Both the position numbers and the translations under genes were made by a program. The notes below the pieces were generated by a model that was given only the letters and a program-made list of their open reading frames with translations, was not told the DNA's origin and made no database searches. Source: Treponema sp. CETP13 (GTDB lineage Bacteria; Spirochaetota; Spirochaetia; Treponematales; Treponemataceae). Taken from it: a DNA stretch of 64,000 nt. This document shows, piece by piece, positions 16,925 through 25,577 of the stretch (its first letter is position 1; the number at the start of each line of letters is the position of its first letter). Location of the stretch: positions 62,001 through 126,000 of the forward strand of contig MLPZ01000013.1 of the NCBI GenBank assembly GCA_001885315.1, given 5' to 3'.

Positions 16925-18958
16925 TTAGTTACTAGAAATCTTGCTTAGAAGAGCTTTAACTTGATCTTTTTCATACTCAGGATCTTTTTCTTGTAATGCA
17001 ATTAAATATTTCTCTGCATTTTCGTTATCTTGTAGAGCTAGAAAAACTTTAGCAAGTTCAAAATATGCTTCACTTTTTGATGGATTACTCTGCAATATTT
17101 CTAAGTATAAACTCTTTGCTTTATCATATTCTTTCATTGCAGCATAGACTTTACATAAATTCATTCGTACAGTATTGTCTGTTGATTTTAATTTTAAAGC
17201 TTTTAAAAAATAATTTACTGCATCTTCATATTTTTCTTGTTTTTGATATACACTAGCCAGATTGTTAATAGCTTCAAAACTTTCTGGATCAAGAGAAACA
17301 GCCTTTTTTAAATATTTAAATGCATTATCATCCATATCATTATCAAGATACAATTTACCAAGATTATTGTTTGCTTTTACATGATTGGGATCTATTCTTA
17401 AACATGCAGTGTATGAACTAATCGCAGTTTCCCAATCGCCACTTAAATCTTTCAGTAACCCATAGTTATATAGATAAGTGGCATTATTAGGATTCCCTTC
17501 TGCTGCAAATTTAGCATATTTAATGGCTTCATCTATTTTATTATTTCCATACAACGCAGTAGAAAGATTATAATTTGTAACTATATCATCAGGGGCATAT
17601 GCTAATGCCTTTTTGTAATAAATTTCAGCTTGATCATAATTACCCTGATATGTATAAATTATACCAATATTTTGAAGTGCCGTTAAATCAGTCATGTCAA
17701 GTTCTAACTCTGATTTATATGCATTTATTGCTCCTGGGAAATCACCTTTTTTTTGTAATGCCTTACCTAACTCTTTATAAGCTTTAGCATATAAAGAGTT
17801 TGCTTGGATTGCTTTTCTAAAAGAAGTAATTGCTCCATCTGTATTTCCTAATTTATTATAAGTAAGTCCCAAATTAAACCAAGCATTTTCGAAAGATGAA
17901 TCAATTTTTGTAGAAGAAGCAAAAGAGGTTTTTGCAGAACTATATTTTTTTAAGCGATATTGAACCTTCCCTAATTCATAATAGTAAAGATAATTTTGAG
18001 AATCATTGCTTACTGCTTCTGTAAATTCATCTACTGCCTTCGAATAATCTTTATCTATGTTTGCTTTTTTTCCAAGAACATAATGAGGGATAGCTTGATT
18101 TTCTTTGTAATCAAGCGCTTTTTCTGCATAATATACAGCGGGATTTTCCAGTTTAACTTTAGTTTCAAGATCTTCTTGAGATTCAGAACTTTCAAATAAT
18201 AAGCCACTAATTTCTGCCAATTTAGAACCAGAAAAATCTTTTTCTTCTTGAGGTAATGCTTTTTCAGCAGATTTAAAATGATCTAATGCACTATCAAACT
18301 GTCCTGATAACAACTGTGCTTTACCGGTTGCTATCTCATCCTTTACAAGCTCAATTTGTTTTTTTAACGCTTGACTTTTTTTTGCAAGCTCTTCTTCTCT
18401 TGCTTTTTGCTCCGCAGCTGTTTTTTCAGCTAGAGCTTTTCTTCTAGCTTCTTCTGCAGCTTGTTCTGCCTTCTTTTGTTTTTCAGTTGCAGCTTTTTCT
18501 TCTTGTAATTTTAACGCCTCAGCTAAGGCTGCTTGTGATTTTGCGTTTTCCTGAGCCATTTTATTTACAGCATTTTCTAATCCATCTGTATCAACAGAAA
18601 TAGTTCTTGATTCATCATCATTACTTTTTTCTTTTTTTAACTCAAGAACTTTATCACTTAACGCAAGTGCTTCTGTATCATTTGCATTTTCGATTAAAAG
18701 TTTATCTAACAAATCCATAGCCCGATCATATTCGCCTTTTTGAATATATCTTTCAATTAATGACAATGTATTAGCTCTTTCTTGATCTGCTACGAGTTCT
18801 TGACTTTTAGATGAACTTACAACCCCTTTTACAATTATTGTTCCAATCGTTCCAACTAAGAGAACCGCCGCAACACTAACCGCAATGATTATTATTCTTT
18901 TTTTATTAATAGCATTTTGATTCTGCGTATTTTTATCCTGGTGGTTATTATCGTTCAT
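16925..18958 (-). CDS. Membrane-anchored multi-TPR protein
   Basis: 677 residues. One transmembrane segment at about 20-43 (KKRIIIIAVSVAAVLLVGTIGTII) with a short Asn/Gln-rich cytoplasmic N-terminus. Residues 115-205 are Ala/Glu/Lys-rich and predicted coiled coil. Residues 205-670 hold at least twelve TPRs, many near consensus (AWFNLGLTYNKLGNTDGAI, AYKELGKALQKKGDFPGAI). Such proteins are scaffolds, in this orientation exposed to the periplasm. AAGGAG precedes the ATG. It is followed upstream by a smaller TPR protein in the same direction, probably one operon. No enzymatic domain is visible and the partner is unknown. Confidence 0.85.
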   Translation of the reverse strand: MNDNNHQDKNTQNQNAINKKRIIIIAVSVAAVLLVGTIGTIIVKGVVSSSKSQELVADQERANTLSLIERYIQKGEYDRAMDLLDKLLIENANDTEALALSDKVLELKKEKSNDDESRTISVDTDGLENAVNKMAQENAKSQAALAEALKLQEEKAATEKQKKAEQAAEEARRKALAEKTAAEQKAREEELAKKSQALKKQIELVKDEIATGKAQLLSGQFDSALDHFKSAEKALPQEEKDFSGSKLAEISGLLFESSESQEDLETKVKLENPAVYYAEKALDYKENQAIPHYVLGKKANIDKDYSKAVDEFTEAVSNDSQNYLYYYELGKVQYRLKKYSSAKTSFASSTKIDSSFENAWFNLGLTYNKLGNTDGAITSFRKAIQANSLYAKAYKELGKALQKKGDFPGAINAYKSELELDMTDLTALQNIGIIYTYQGNYDQAEIYYKKALAYAPDDIVTNYNLSTALYGNNKIDEAIKYAKFAAEGNPNNATYLYNYGLLKDLSGDWETAISSYTACLRIDPNHVKANNNLGKLYLDNDMDDNAFKYLKKAVSLDPESFEAINNLASVYQKQEKYEDAVNYFLKALKLKSTDNTVRMNLCKVYAAMKEYDKAKSLYLEILQSNPSKSEAYFELAKVFLALQDNENAEKYLIALQEKDPEYEKDQVKALLSKISSN

Positions 18959-19014
18959 ATATTATTGTACTCCTTAGTATCTTTCACTTTTATATTCTAA
19001 ATACTTATTTCTTA

Positions 19015-19833
19015 TTAATCTAGTTCGGCATCTTCATCATTATATTCAATAATACCTTCTGAACCTGCTGTTAAATTTGTAGATTCAGTTTGTTGTAATT
19101 CAGCTGCAACTTCTTCAAGCAATTTTTTTCGTCGAGCCGCTTCTGCTTTAGCTTTTTCTGCTTCAAGTTGTGCAGCTTTTTCTGCCGCAGCGGAAGCTTC
19201 TTCTTGAGCTAGTTTTTCTGCCGCAGCTTTTTCTGCTGCAATTTTTTCTTCTTCTTCTTTTATACGAGCAGCTTCCTCAGCAAGGCGTTTTTCTTCATCT
19301 GCCTGTGCTACTAATTCTGTATTTAATGCATCAATCATAGCTTGAACATTTTCTTTTTGTTCACTATTACTATCAATCAAAAGATATTTTGTATAATCAT
19401 CAATACTTTTTTGATAATTACCCATCCTTAAATTGGTATTTGCTCTATTCAAATAGGCTTTTGCATATAAAGAATCTGCTGATATAGCATACCCATAATA
19501 TTCAACCGCTTTTTCATAATTTTCTTCTAAAAAACAAACATTTCCAGCATTAAAATATAATATTTTTTTTCGGGTCCCCGGCACAGTTAACCCTTTTAAA
19601 AAAAATTCTAAAGCCTTTTCATTTTGATTTAGTTGCATATAACAAACACCCAAATAGTTATAAACTAATGGATTTACTTCAGTTTCTAATAAAGCTTTTT
19701 GAAAATAAGGTATTGCTTCTGTAGGACGATTACCCGAAAAATAACGCTCTCCATCTTCAAAAGACGTTGCTGAAAGCACATTAGCTATTGATAAGACAAA
19801 TAAAAGAAACATTATTTTTTTTATTTTTGGCAT
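19015..19833 (-). CDS. Exported TPR protein with coiled-coil tail
   Basis: 272 residues from ATG 19833 (MPKIKKIMFLLF, GAGAGG upstream); the frame is open 33 nt further. It has a signal peptide (cleavage near ANVLSA), about four TPRs (PLVYNYLGVCYMQLNQNEKA, YAKAYLNRANTNLRMGNYQK) to residue 165 and an Ala/Glu/Lys-rich coiled coil at 175-245 that resembles the coiled coil of the neighbouring 677-residue TPR protein. Probably periplasmic. It precedes that gene in the same direction (57-nt gap) and is divergent from the third TPR gene, suggesting a functional group. Confidence 0.8.
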   Translation of the reverse strand: MPKIKKIMFLLFVLSIANVLSATSFEDGERYFSGNRPTEAIPYFQKALLETEVNPLVYNYLGVCYMQLNQNEKALEFFLKGLTVPGTRKKILYFNAGNVCFLEENYEKAVEYYGYAISADSLYAKAYLNRANTNLRMGNYQKSIDDYTKYLLIDSNSEQKENVQAMIDALNTELVAQADEEKRLAEEAARIKEEEEKIAAEKAAAEKLAQEEASAAAEKAAQLEAEKAKAEAARRKKLLEEVAAELQQTESTNLTAGSEGIIEYNDEDAELD

Positions 19834-19851
19834 ATCGAAACCTCTCTGTAT

Positions 19852-19880
19852 TTGACATATTTTCATAAAACCTTTACATT
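19852..19880 (+). promoter_or_regulatory. Sigma70-type promoter of the TPR/phosphoesterase operon
   Basis: TTGACA (19852-19857), 17-bp spacer, TACATT (19875-19880). The short leader carries CGGAGG seven bases before the ATG at 19906. Confidence 0.7.
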
Positions 19881-19905
19881 TTCTATATATAACATCGGAG
19901 GATAA

Positions 19906-21276
19906 ATGACATTAATTCAATTATTTTTTATTCTATTACTCGCAATAGTTGTTATTTTTCTTGTCTATTTTATTATTCATTATTTTGTTGCTCCAGAAAA
20001 AACAGATGGTATACAAACATTATTAAAACAAGGTAAAGTCTCTAGCGCAATAAAACTTGCTAAACGATTATTAAACAACAATCCTGATGATTATCATGCC
20101 CATTATTATCTTGGAAAAGCATATTTAGCAGATAACAGACCGGAACTAGCTCTTTTAGAATACAAAATAGTCAATAAAAAAGCAATATTCAGCACGGGGT
20201 TATCAGAACTAACATTTAGAAAAGAAAGTGCTCAATTATATAAGCAATTTAATCGTGATAAAGAAGCTTTACAAGAATATATACTACTTACAAAACTCGA
20301 TCCTTCTAATTCTGATTTTTTTTATAATGCCGGTATTTTATTTGAAAAATCTAATAAAACAGAACAAGCACTAATTTATTACGAAAAAGCAATTTTACTA
20401 AATAAAAAAAATGGTAAAGCACATTCAGCAAAAGGAAGACTGCTTTATAGGACTAAACAATATTCAGAAGCTAAAAAAGAATTAGATATTGCAGTAACAA
20501 ATTCTCCTAATATATTTGAAAATTATTATTATCTTGGAAAAATTTTAAAAGAGGCAAAAGATTATCCATCAGCTATAAATTATTTTGAAAAATCACTACG
20601 AGATCCTGCTTATAAGGTTCGTTCTTATATTGAAAGAGGATCTTGCTATATGTATGCAAATCGAGAAGATAAAGCGGTTTTAGAATTTGAAAAAGCAATT
20701 AATTCTTCAAAAAATGACTCATCGAAAGAAATGCTTTATGCAAAATATTTTCTTGCTGCTACATATGAAAAACAACATAAACTAGAAAAAGCATTAAAAC
20801 TATGGCAATCAATTTTTTCAGTTGATCATTCATTCAAAGATGTAGCCTCAAAACTTGCCACATACAGCGATTTACAACATAATGATAACATGAAAGAATA
20901 CTTGACCTCTAACACTGATAATTTTGTTGAAATCTGTAAAAAAACTGCTGAACAAGCAATGCATTTTTCGATTAAGCAAGGCTCATCAACAAGTTTTGGA
21001 GCTCGGTTCGTGGTAACAGAAACAAATAAAAATAATTGGATGAACATACGACAACAATTAATACTGCTTTTATTTTACAGAGATCCTGATCTTATAAAAG
21101 ATACTATACCAAGAAAACTTATAGACGATATGAAAAAAAATAATTGTGTCAAAGGTATAATTTGTACTAGTTCAGATTTTACTAGAAGTGCCAAAACTTT
21201 TGCAGAAAGTAGGCCTATAGAATTAATTAATAGAGAAAAATTAGAAAATATTCTATCTAAGATTTCTGTTATATAG
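19906..21276 (+). CDS. Membrane-anchored TPR protein with Mrr-like C-terminal domain
   Basis: 456 residues. An N-terminal membrane helix (residues 3-26) is followed by TPRs to about residue 320 (HAHYYLGKAYLADNRPELAL, ENYYYLGKILKEAKDYPSAI). The last 125 residues resemble the restriction-endonuclease fold of Mrr-type proteins in their second half: VKGIICTSSDFTRSAKTFAE followed by IELINREKLENIL. The expected catalytic Asp and Q/ExK residues are not obvious, so the domain may be an inactive binding version. It has its own promoter and a good ribosome site, and starts an operon with the phosphoesterase (8 nt gap) and the ParB-like gene. Confidence 0.75.
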   Translation: MTLIQLFFILLLAIVVIFLVYFIIHYFVAPEKTDGIQTLLKQGKVSSAIKLAKRLLNNNPDDYHAHYYLGKAYLADNRPELALLEYKIVNKKAIFSTGLSELTFRKESAQLYKQFNRDKEALQEYILLTKLDPSNSDFFYNAGILFEKSNKTEQALIYYEKAILLNKKNGKAHSAKGRLLYRTKQYSEAKKELDIAVTNSPNIFENYYYLGKILKEAKDYPSAINYFEKSLRDPAYKVRSYIERGSCYMYANREDKAVLEFEKAINSSKNDSSKEMLYAKYFLAATYEKQHKLEKALKLWQSIFSVDHSFKDVASKLATYSDLQHNDNMKEYLTSNTDNFVEICKKTAEQAMHFSIKQGSSTSFGARFVVTETNKNNWMNIRQQLILLLFYRDPDLIKDTIPRKLIDDMKKNNCVKGIICTSSDFTRSAKTFAESRPIELINREKLENILSKISVI

Positions 21277-21284
21277 GGAAATAA

Positions 21285-21950
21285 ATGAAAATTTTATGCA
21301 TTTCTGATCAAATAGATCCTCTTATTTACAATAATAGAATAAAAGAAATGTATAAAGACGTAGATATAGTTCTTTCTGCTGGCGATTTACCAATGCAATA
21401 TTTAGATTTTATAGTCTCATCTCTTAACGTACCTACATATTTTGTTTTTGGAAATCATAATCTAAAAGAATTATCATATTATGAAAAAGGGATGTCTTCT
21501 ACACATACATATATGTTAGCAACAGAAAAAATGAAACATTTCCACGGAGCAGTTTATTCTGGATTCCAAGTAAAAAAAGCAAAAAATGTTTTGATTGTAG
21601 GATGTTCCGGATCTTTGCGTTACAATAATGGTCTTAGCCAATATACAGAACATGAAATGAAATGGAAACTTATTAAAATGTTGCCTCAACTTTTGGTAAA
21701 TAAAATTTGTTACGGTCGCTATGTAGATATTTTTTTGACTCATGCTGCCCCTTTTAATATTCAAGATAGGAAAGATGCATGTCACAAAGGGTTTAAAAGT
21801 TACCGATGGTTTATAAAAAAGTTTAAACCTAAATATATGATTCATGGACATATACATTTGTATGATGTAAATGAACCAAGAATTACTGAATGGGAAGGAT
21901 GCACTATTATTAATGCATTTAGCCATTATATTTTAAATTATGAGGAATAA
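21285..21950 (+). CDS. Calcineurin-like metallophosphoesterase family protein
   Basis: 221 residues with the binuclear metal phosphoesterase order of motifs: ISDQID (first strand), SAGDLPM, FGNHN, LTHAAP and IHGHIH. The first motif is normally DxH; here the His is replaced (DQI), so one metal ligand is missing or supplied differently. Substrate unknown; family members act on phosphodiesters, nucleotides or protein phosphates. It lies 8 nt after the TPR-Mrr gene and 3 nt before the ParB-like gene, in one operon. Confidence 0.8.
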   Translation: MKILCISDQIDPLIYNNRIKEMYKDVDIVLSAGDLPMQYLDFIVSSLNVPTYFVFGNHNLKELSYYEKGMSSTHTYMLATEKMKHFHGAVYSGFQVKKAKNVLIVGCSGSLRYNNGLSQYTEHEMKWKLIKMLPQLLVNKICYGRYVDIFLTHAAPFNIQDRKDACHKGFKSYRWFIKKFKPKYMIHGHIHLYDVNEPRITEWEGCTIINAFSHYILNYEE

Positions 21951-21953
21951 TAC

Positions 21954-22859
21954 ATGGATATTGCAAAAAGTCAATCTCGAGATGATTTTATAAAAGCACA
22001 TAATAAAGCTATGTATAATGGAATACAACATTTTCTAAATCCAGATGAAACAGAATTGTTATCTTTTAGCGACATAAAAAAATGGCTAAAACCAAAAGAT
22101 GAAATATATACAGGAATGCAATGCGTTCCTATTTCATTAATTGTTGGAAGCGAAGGTCGTTATAAGGATTTTGATAATCATTTTTTCCCTAAAAATACCC
22201 ATCTCCAAAAAAGATGGGAACGGATAGATCAAGCGCATCTCACCGATATAATTCTTCCACCTATAAAACTCTATGAGTTAGGGGGCCTATATTTTGTCCG
22301 TGATGGAAATCACAGAGTTTCAGTAGCAAAATCACAAGGTGTAATAGACATAGATGCAGAAGTGGTAAGTTTACAAAGTGAAATAAATTTAATTCCTGGA
22401 ATGTCTAAACGTCAGATTTTACATCGTGTTATTGATTATGAAAAAAAAATATTCTATCAAGAGACAGGATTTGGCGACATTACTGACGACTGGGAATTAA
22501 ATCTTTCTTCACCAGGTCAATATGATGTTATATTAAACCATATTCTTATTCATAAATATTATATAAATCAGAATATGACAAAAGAAATTGAAATGCATGA
22601 TGCGATTCTTTCTTGGTATAATAATGTATATATTCCTGTAATTAGGGTCATAAAAAAACAAAAAATAATGAAACGATTTCATAAAAGAACAGAATCTGAT
22701 ATGTATGTTTGGTTAATTCGCTATTGGGATGAGTTAAAACAACAACTTGGTAATGATTATTCTCTAGATACAGCTGCTTCTCAATTTAAAGATGCATATG
22801 GTCTTAATTTTATTCAAAGGATTTTATTAAATATAAAAAAAAATAAATTTGATTCTTGA
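21954..22859 (+). CDS. ParB/sulfiredoxin-fold protein of unknown function
   Basis: 301 residues. Residues 60-140 resemble the ParB N-terminal/sulfiredoxin fold: VPISLIVGSEGRYKDF, then DIILPPIKLYELGGLYFVRD and the hallmark GNHRVSVAKSQG (compare DGxHR). The C-terminal half (WYNNVYIPVIRVIKKQKIMK, TESDMYVWLIRYWDEL) recalls DUF4032-type proteins and lacks the ParB helix-turn-helix. ParB-fold proteins can be CTPases, but activity here is not established. Third gene of the operon; a separate promoter follows before the rsbU-like gene. Confidence 0.65.
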   Translation: MDIAKSQSRDDFIKAHNKAMYNGIQHFLNPDETELLSFSDIKKWLKPKDEIYTGMQCVPISLIVGSEGRYKDFDNHFFPKNTHLQKRWERIDQAHLTDIILPPIKLYELGGLYFVRDGNHRVSVAKSQGVIDIDAEVVSLQSEINLIPGMSKRQILHRVIDYEKKIFYQETGFGDITDDWELNLSSPGQYDVILNHILIHKYYINQNMTKEIEMHDAILSWYNNVYIPVIRVIKKQKIMKRFHKRTESDMYVWLIRYWDELKQQLGNDYSLDTAASQFKDAYGLNFIQRILLNIKKNKFDS

Positions 22860-22862
22860 CTG

Positions 22863-22891
22863 TTGAAAAATTCAATGGTAAGATATATTAT
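22863..22891 (+). promoter_or_regulatory. Promoter of the partner-switching operon
   Basis: TTGAAA (22863-22868), 17-bp spacer, TATTAT (22886-22891). The leader is almost pure A/T, with a tandem 10-bp repeat TTATAAAATA at 22891-22910, then AAGGGGAG before the TTG start. Confidence 0.65.
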
Positions 22892-22933
22892 TATAAAATA
22901 TTATAAAATATATATAATAAAAGGGGAGAAGAA

Positions 22934-24592
22934 TTGTCCTTTTTAAATGATAATTTTGCTTACATACCATTGTTTTTAAGCACTGTAATAATTTTGGTAG
23001 TATTTTTGCTTTCAATTGTGGCAAAGAAAAATAATACTAAAATTGTTAATATAAGTTTTGTTCTAGCCTTATTAATTGCATTAATAGGAACTGTTTATAC
23101 CCTGTTAAATCCGAGCATTTCGATAATTGCTTTTACATTATTGTGTGAAAATATTCTATTTATTCCAGTTTTAATAACTTTAATAAAAAACGCTCAAAAC
23201 GATGAGATTATTGAACCTTTAGTTGAAGAAAACAACGAAAACGAAGAAAGAATAATTGCAAACGAAATTGAAGAAAAAATAAAGAAAAAAGACACCTTTT
23301 ATGAAAAATGTTTTTCTTTTATAAATAAAGCAACTTCAGATTATTCAGAAGAAAATGGGTTTGAAAAACTCCTTGATCGTGTTAATGAATCACTCAGAAC
23401 AGAAACAAATGCTGATGGATGTGCTATTTTAGCGCTTGATGATTTTGAAGATTTACTCCATGTAAAATCATTTGTTGGAGATTTTCCTCCTCCATATAAA
23501 ATACCTGACAATATTCCACATAAAAAAAATAGAGTTGAAATGAATTTTAAATATGCGGAATTCCCTATAAAAGATAATATTTTTGCAGATATTATTACAA
23601 AAGGAGAGCCAGAACTAATTGTTGATTCTGCAAATGATAATAGAATATATAAAAATGAACCAGAAGAGTTTTTAAAAACAGGCAGTTATTTATTTATCCC
23701 AATGAAATCATCTGATACAGTTATTGGAATTGTTTGTTTAGCTCGAAAGTTTGATACAGAAGCCTTTACGCAAGAAGATTTAGATAAGGCTATCATTTTA
23801 ACTAACTTTGCAAGTATTTCAGTAAAAACATATTATGTTTTCAGTGAATATATAGAACATAGAGAATTAACTAAAGAAACAGAAATTGCTTATAAATTGC
23901 AAAAAAGTTTAGCCCCTAAAAAACTGCCTGTACTCCCTAGTCTATCTTTAGGAACATTTTTTAAAGCTGTCGACGGAGTTTGTGGTGATTATTATGATGT
24001 AATTCCTTCTAGAAAGACTCGTATTTCCTTCATTTTAACAGATGTAGCTGGAAAAGGAATGAACTCACTAATAATTATGGTCATGCTCCGAGCCATTTTA
24101 AGATTAATTGTTAATACTCAAGAAAGTGCTGGAACTATATTATCTTGGGCTAATCATGGAATTGTTGGTGAAAAAGATATCGATCACTTTGCAAGTTTAG
24201 CACTTATAAATTATAACAGTATTACAAAAGAAGCGGAATTTGCTACAGCAGGATCAACCCCAATTATTCATTATGCTGCTGATGATAAAATATGTAGAAA
24301 TATTTCGACAACTTCAGAGCCTTTAGGGGTTGCCAAAAGCACTGTATACAAAGATTCAAAACTACAATTATACAAAGATGATATACTTGTAATGTTTACA
24401 GATGGGATTACAGAAGCTATAGATAAGGAAGGTAATCAGTATTCAAATGAGCGCTTATGTGATATAATAACAAAGTCTGCTAGTTTATCAGGCAAGAAAA
24501 TTTCTGCTGCTATAAAATCAGATTTAGATAAGTTTTGTGGTAATACACATCAACATGATGACCAAACAGTTTTAGTAATAAAAATACAATAA
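22934..24592 (+). CDS. Membrane GAF-PP2C (SpoIIE/RsbU-type) serine phosphatase
   Basis: 552 residues from a TTG start with AAGGGGAG upstream. Three membrane helices (about 8-28, 40-58, 62-85) are followed by an acidic linker, a GAF domain (145-305) and a SpoIIE-type PP2C domain (315-552) with metal-binding Asp residues in VCGDYYDV, LTDVAGKGM, FTDGITEA and HDDQTVLV. Such phosphatases remove phosphate from a STAS anti-anti-sigma protein and so switch a regulatory partner on. The STAS protein and the kinase follow directly. The signal sensed by the GAF/membrane part is unknown. Confidence 0.9.
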   Translation: MSFLNDNFAYIPLFLSTVIILVVFLLSIVAKKNNTKIVNISFVLALLIALIGTVYTLLNPSISIIAFTLLCENILFIPVLITLIKNAQNDEIIEPLVEENNENEERIIANEIEEKIKKKDTFYEKCFSFINKATSDYSEENGFEKLLDRVNESLRTETNADGCAILALDDFEDLLHVKSFVGDFPPPYKIPDNIPHKKNRVEMNFKYAEFPIKDNIFADIITKGEPELIVDSANDNRIYKNEPEEFLKTGSYLFIPMKSSDTVIGIVCLARKFDTEAFTQEDLDKAIILTNFASISVKTYYVFSEYIEHRELTKETEIAYKLQKSLAPKKLPVLPSLSLGTFFKAVDGVCGDYYDVIPSRKTRISFILTDVAGKGMNSLIIMVMLRAILRLIVNTQESAGTILSWANHGIVGEKDIDHFASLALINYNSITKEAEFATAGSTPIIHYAADDKICRNISTTSEPLGVAKSTVYKDSKLQLYKDDILVMFTDGITEAIDKEGNQYSNERLCDIITKSASLSGKKISAAIKSDLDKFCGNTHQHDDQTVLVIKIQ

Positions 24593-24609
24593 TACATAGG
24601 GGTATTAGT

Positions 24610-24948
24610 ATGGAGTTAAAGATCCGAAAAAATGGCGAAACATACATTATAGATGTTAACGGCGAAATGGACTTATACAATTCGTATAAGTTAAAAGAGT
24701 TAATTATGAAAATGCTTGAAAAAAATGTTTCTAAATTTGTTATTAATCTTGAACAAGTAGATTATATTGACTCATCAGGAATTGGAGCATTAATTTATAT
24801 TTGTTCAACAATTAAAAAAATGAGTTTAAAACTTTCAATTGCAAACATACATGGTTCTGTAAAGAAAGTTATTGAGTTAACAAAATTAATGGGATATTTC
24901 CCTATTTCAAATAGTGTTGAAGAAGCACTCTTAATGATTAACGAATAA
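24610..24948 (+). CDS. STAS-domain anti-sigma factor antagonist (RsbV/SpoIIAA type)
   Basis: 112 residues, whole-length STAS domain. The phosphoacceptor region VDYIDSSGIGALIYICS is intact, with the Ser pair where RsbV and SpoIIAA are phosphorylated. AGGGGT precedes the ATG; the gene lies 17 nt after the phosphatase and 16 nt before the kinase. Dephosphorylated protein would bind the RsbW-like kinase and release its target. Confidence 0.92.
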   Translation: MELKIRKNGETYIIDVNGEMDLYNSYKLKELIMKMLEKNVSKFVINLEQVDYIDSSGIGALIYICSTIKKMSLKLSIANIHGSVKKVIELTKLMGYFPISNSVEEALLMINE

Positions 24949-24964
24949 AAGGATAAGATTTATT

Positions 24965-25513
24965 ATGTCAATTGTGAAAGAATTACACTCAGATGAAAAT
25001 GACCCTTTATTTGATAAAACTAATATGCTATATAAAGAATTCCCATCTGATTTCAGACAAATACGATATTTCACTTTATTAATTGTTCAGTCAGCTCCTC
25101 TAGAAATTAAAGAAATTAATTTGCTGGAACAACAAATTAGTGAAGTAATTAAGAATGCAGTTAAACATGGAAATAACTGTGATATAAATAAGAAAGTCCG
25201 TGTATGGTATTCCTTTTCTCCAAAACATGCTCATTTAATTGTTGAAGATGAAGGTGAAGGTTTTAAGGAATTAGATAAATGGAATGAATTTAATAGAAAA
25301 CGATTAGAATGTCTTCATCAACAAAATTTTGAGCAACTAGCTAATTATGTTTCTTTTAGGACTAAACTTAGTGATGATCAGGATGGAGGTAATGCTCTGT
25401 TTGCTGCACTAGAATATTGGGGCGGTGGATTCGTTTATAATGGAAAGAAAAATGGCGTTGCAATGTTAAAAAAATTCCAGCAAAAACGCTCTGTTAGTCA
25501 TGATGGAGAATAA
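24965..25513 (+). CDS. RsbW-like serine kinase / ATP-binding protein
   Basis: 182 residues with a GHKL fold: N box EVIKNAVKHGNN and G1 box VEDEGEGF. It lacks a His-phosphoacceptor domain. It would phosphorylate the STAS protein and sequester a target. There is an insert of about 30 residues after the G1 box (WNEFNRKRLECLHQQNFEQL), longer than in classical RsbW. AAGGAT precedes the ATG. No sigma factor gene is adjacent, so the final target is open. Confidence 0.85.
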   Translation: MSIVKELHSDENDPLFDKTNMLYKEFPSDFRQIRYFTLLIVQSAPLEIKEINLLEQQISEVIKNAVKHGNNCDINKKVRVWYSFSPKHAHLIVEDEGEGFKELDKWNEFNRKRLECLHQQNFEQLANYVSFRTKLSDDQDGGNALFAALEYWGGGFVYNGKKNGVAMLKKFQQKRSVSHDGE

Positions 25514-25530
25514 TTAATTTGTAATCATTC

Positions 25531-25567
25531 AAAACTGTTGAAACTTTCGTTTCAACAGTTTTTTTTT
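25531..25567. terminator. Terminator after the partner-switching operon
   Basis: Stem AAACTGTTGAAA / TTTCAACAGTTT (12 bp) with a short loop and nine T residues. It lies between the convergent rsbW-like and lipoprotein genes and may serve both. Confidence 0.92.
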
Positions 25568-25577
25568 ACCACATCCT

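Noticed and set aside
21516-21926. 136-codon minus-strand open frame opposite the phosphoesterase
   Set aside because: Shadow of a conserved gene; composition (Phe, Ile, Ser rich) is that of an antisense frame.
22891-22910. Tandem 10-bp repeat TTATAAAATA in the rsbU-like leader
   Set aside because: Only two units in an A/T-only stretch after the promoter; chance in an AT-rich genome is likely.
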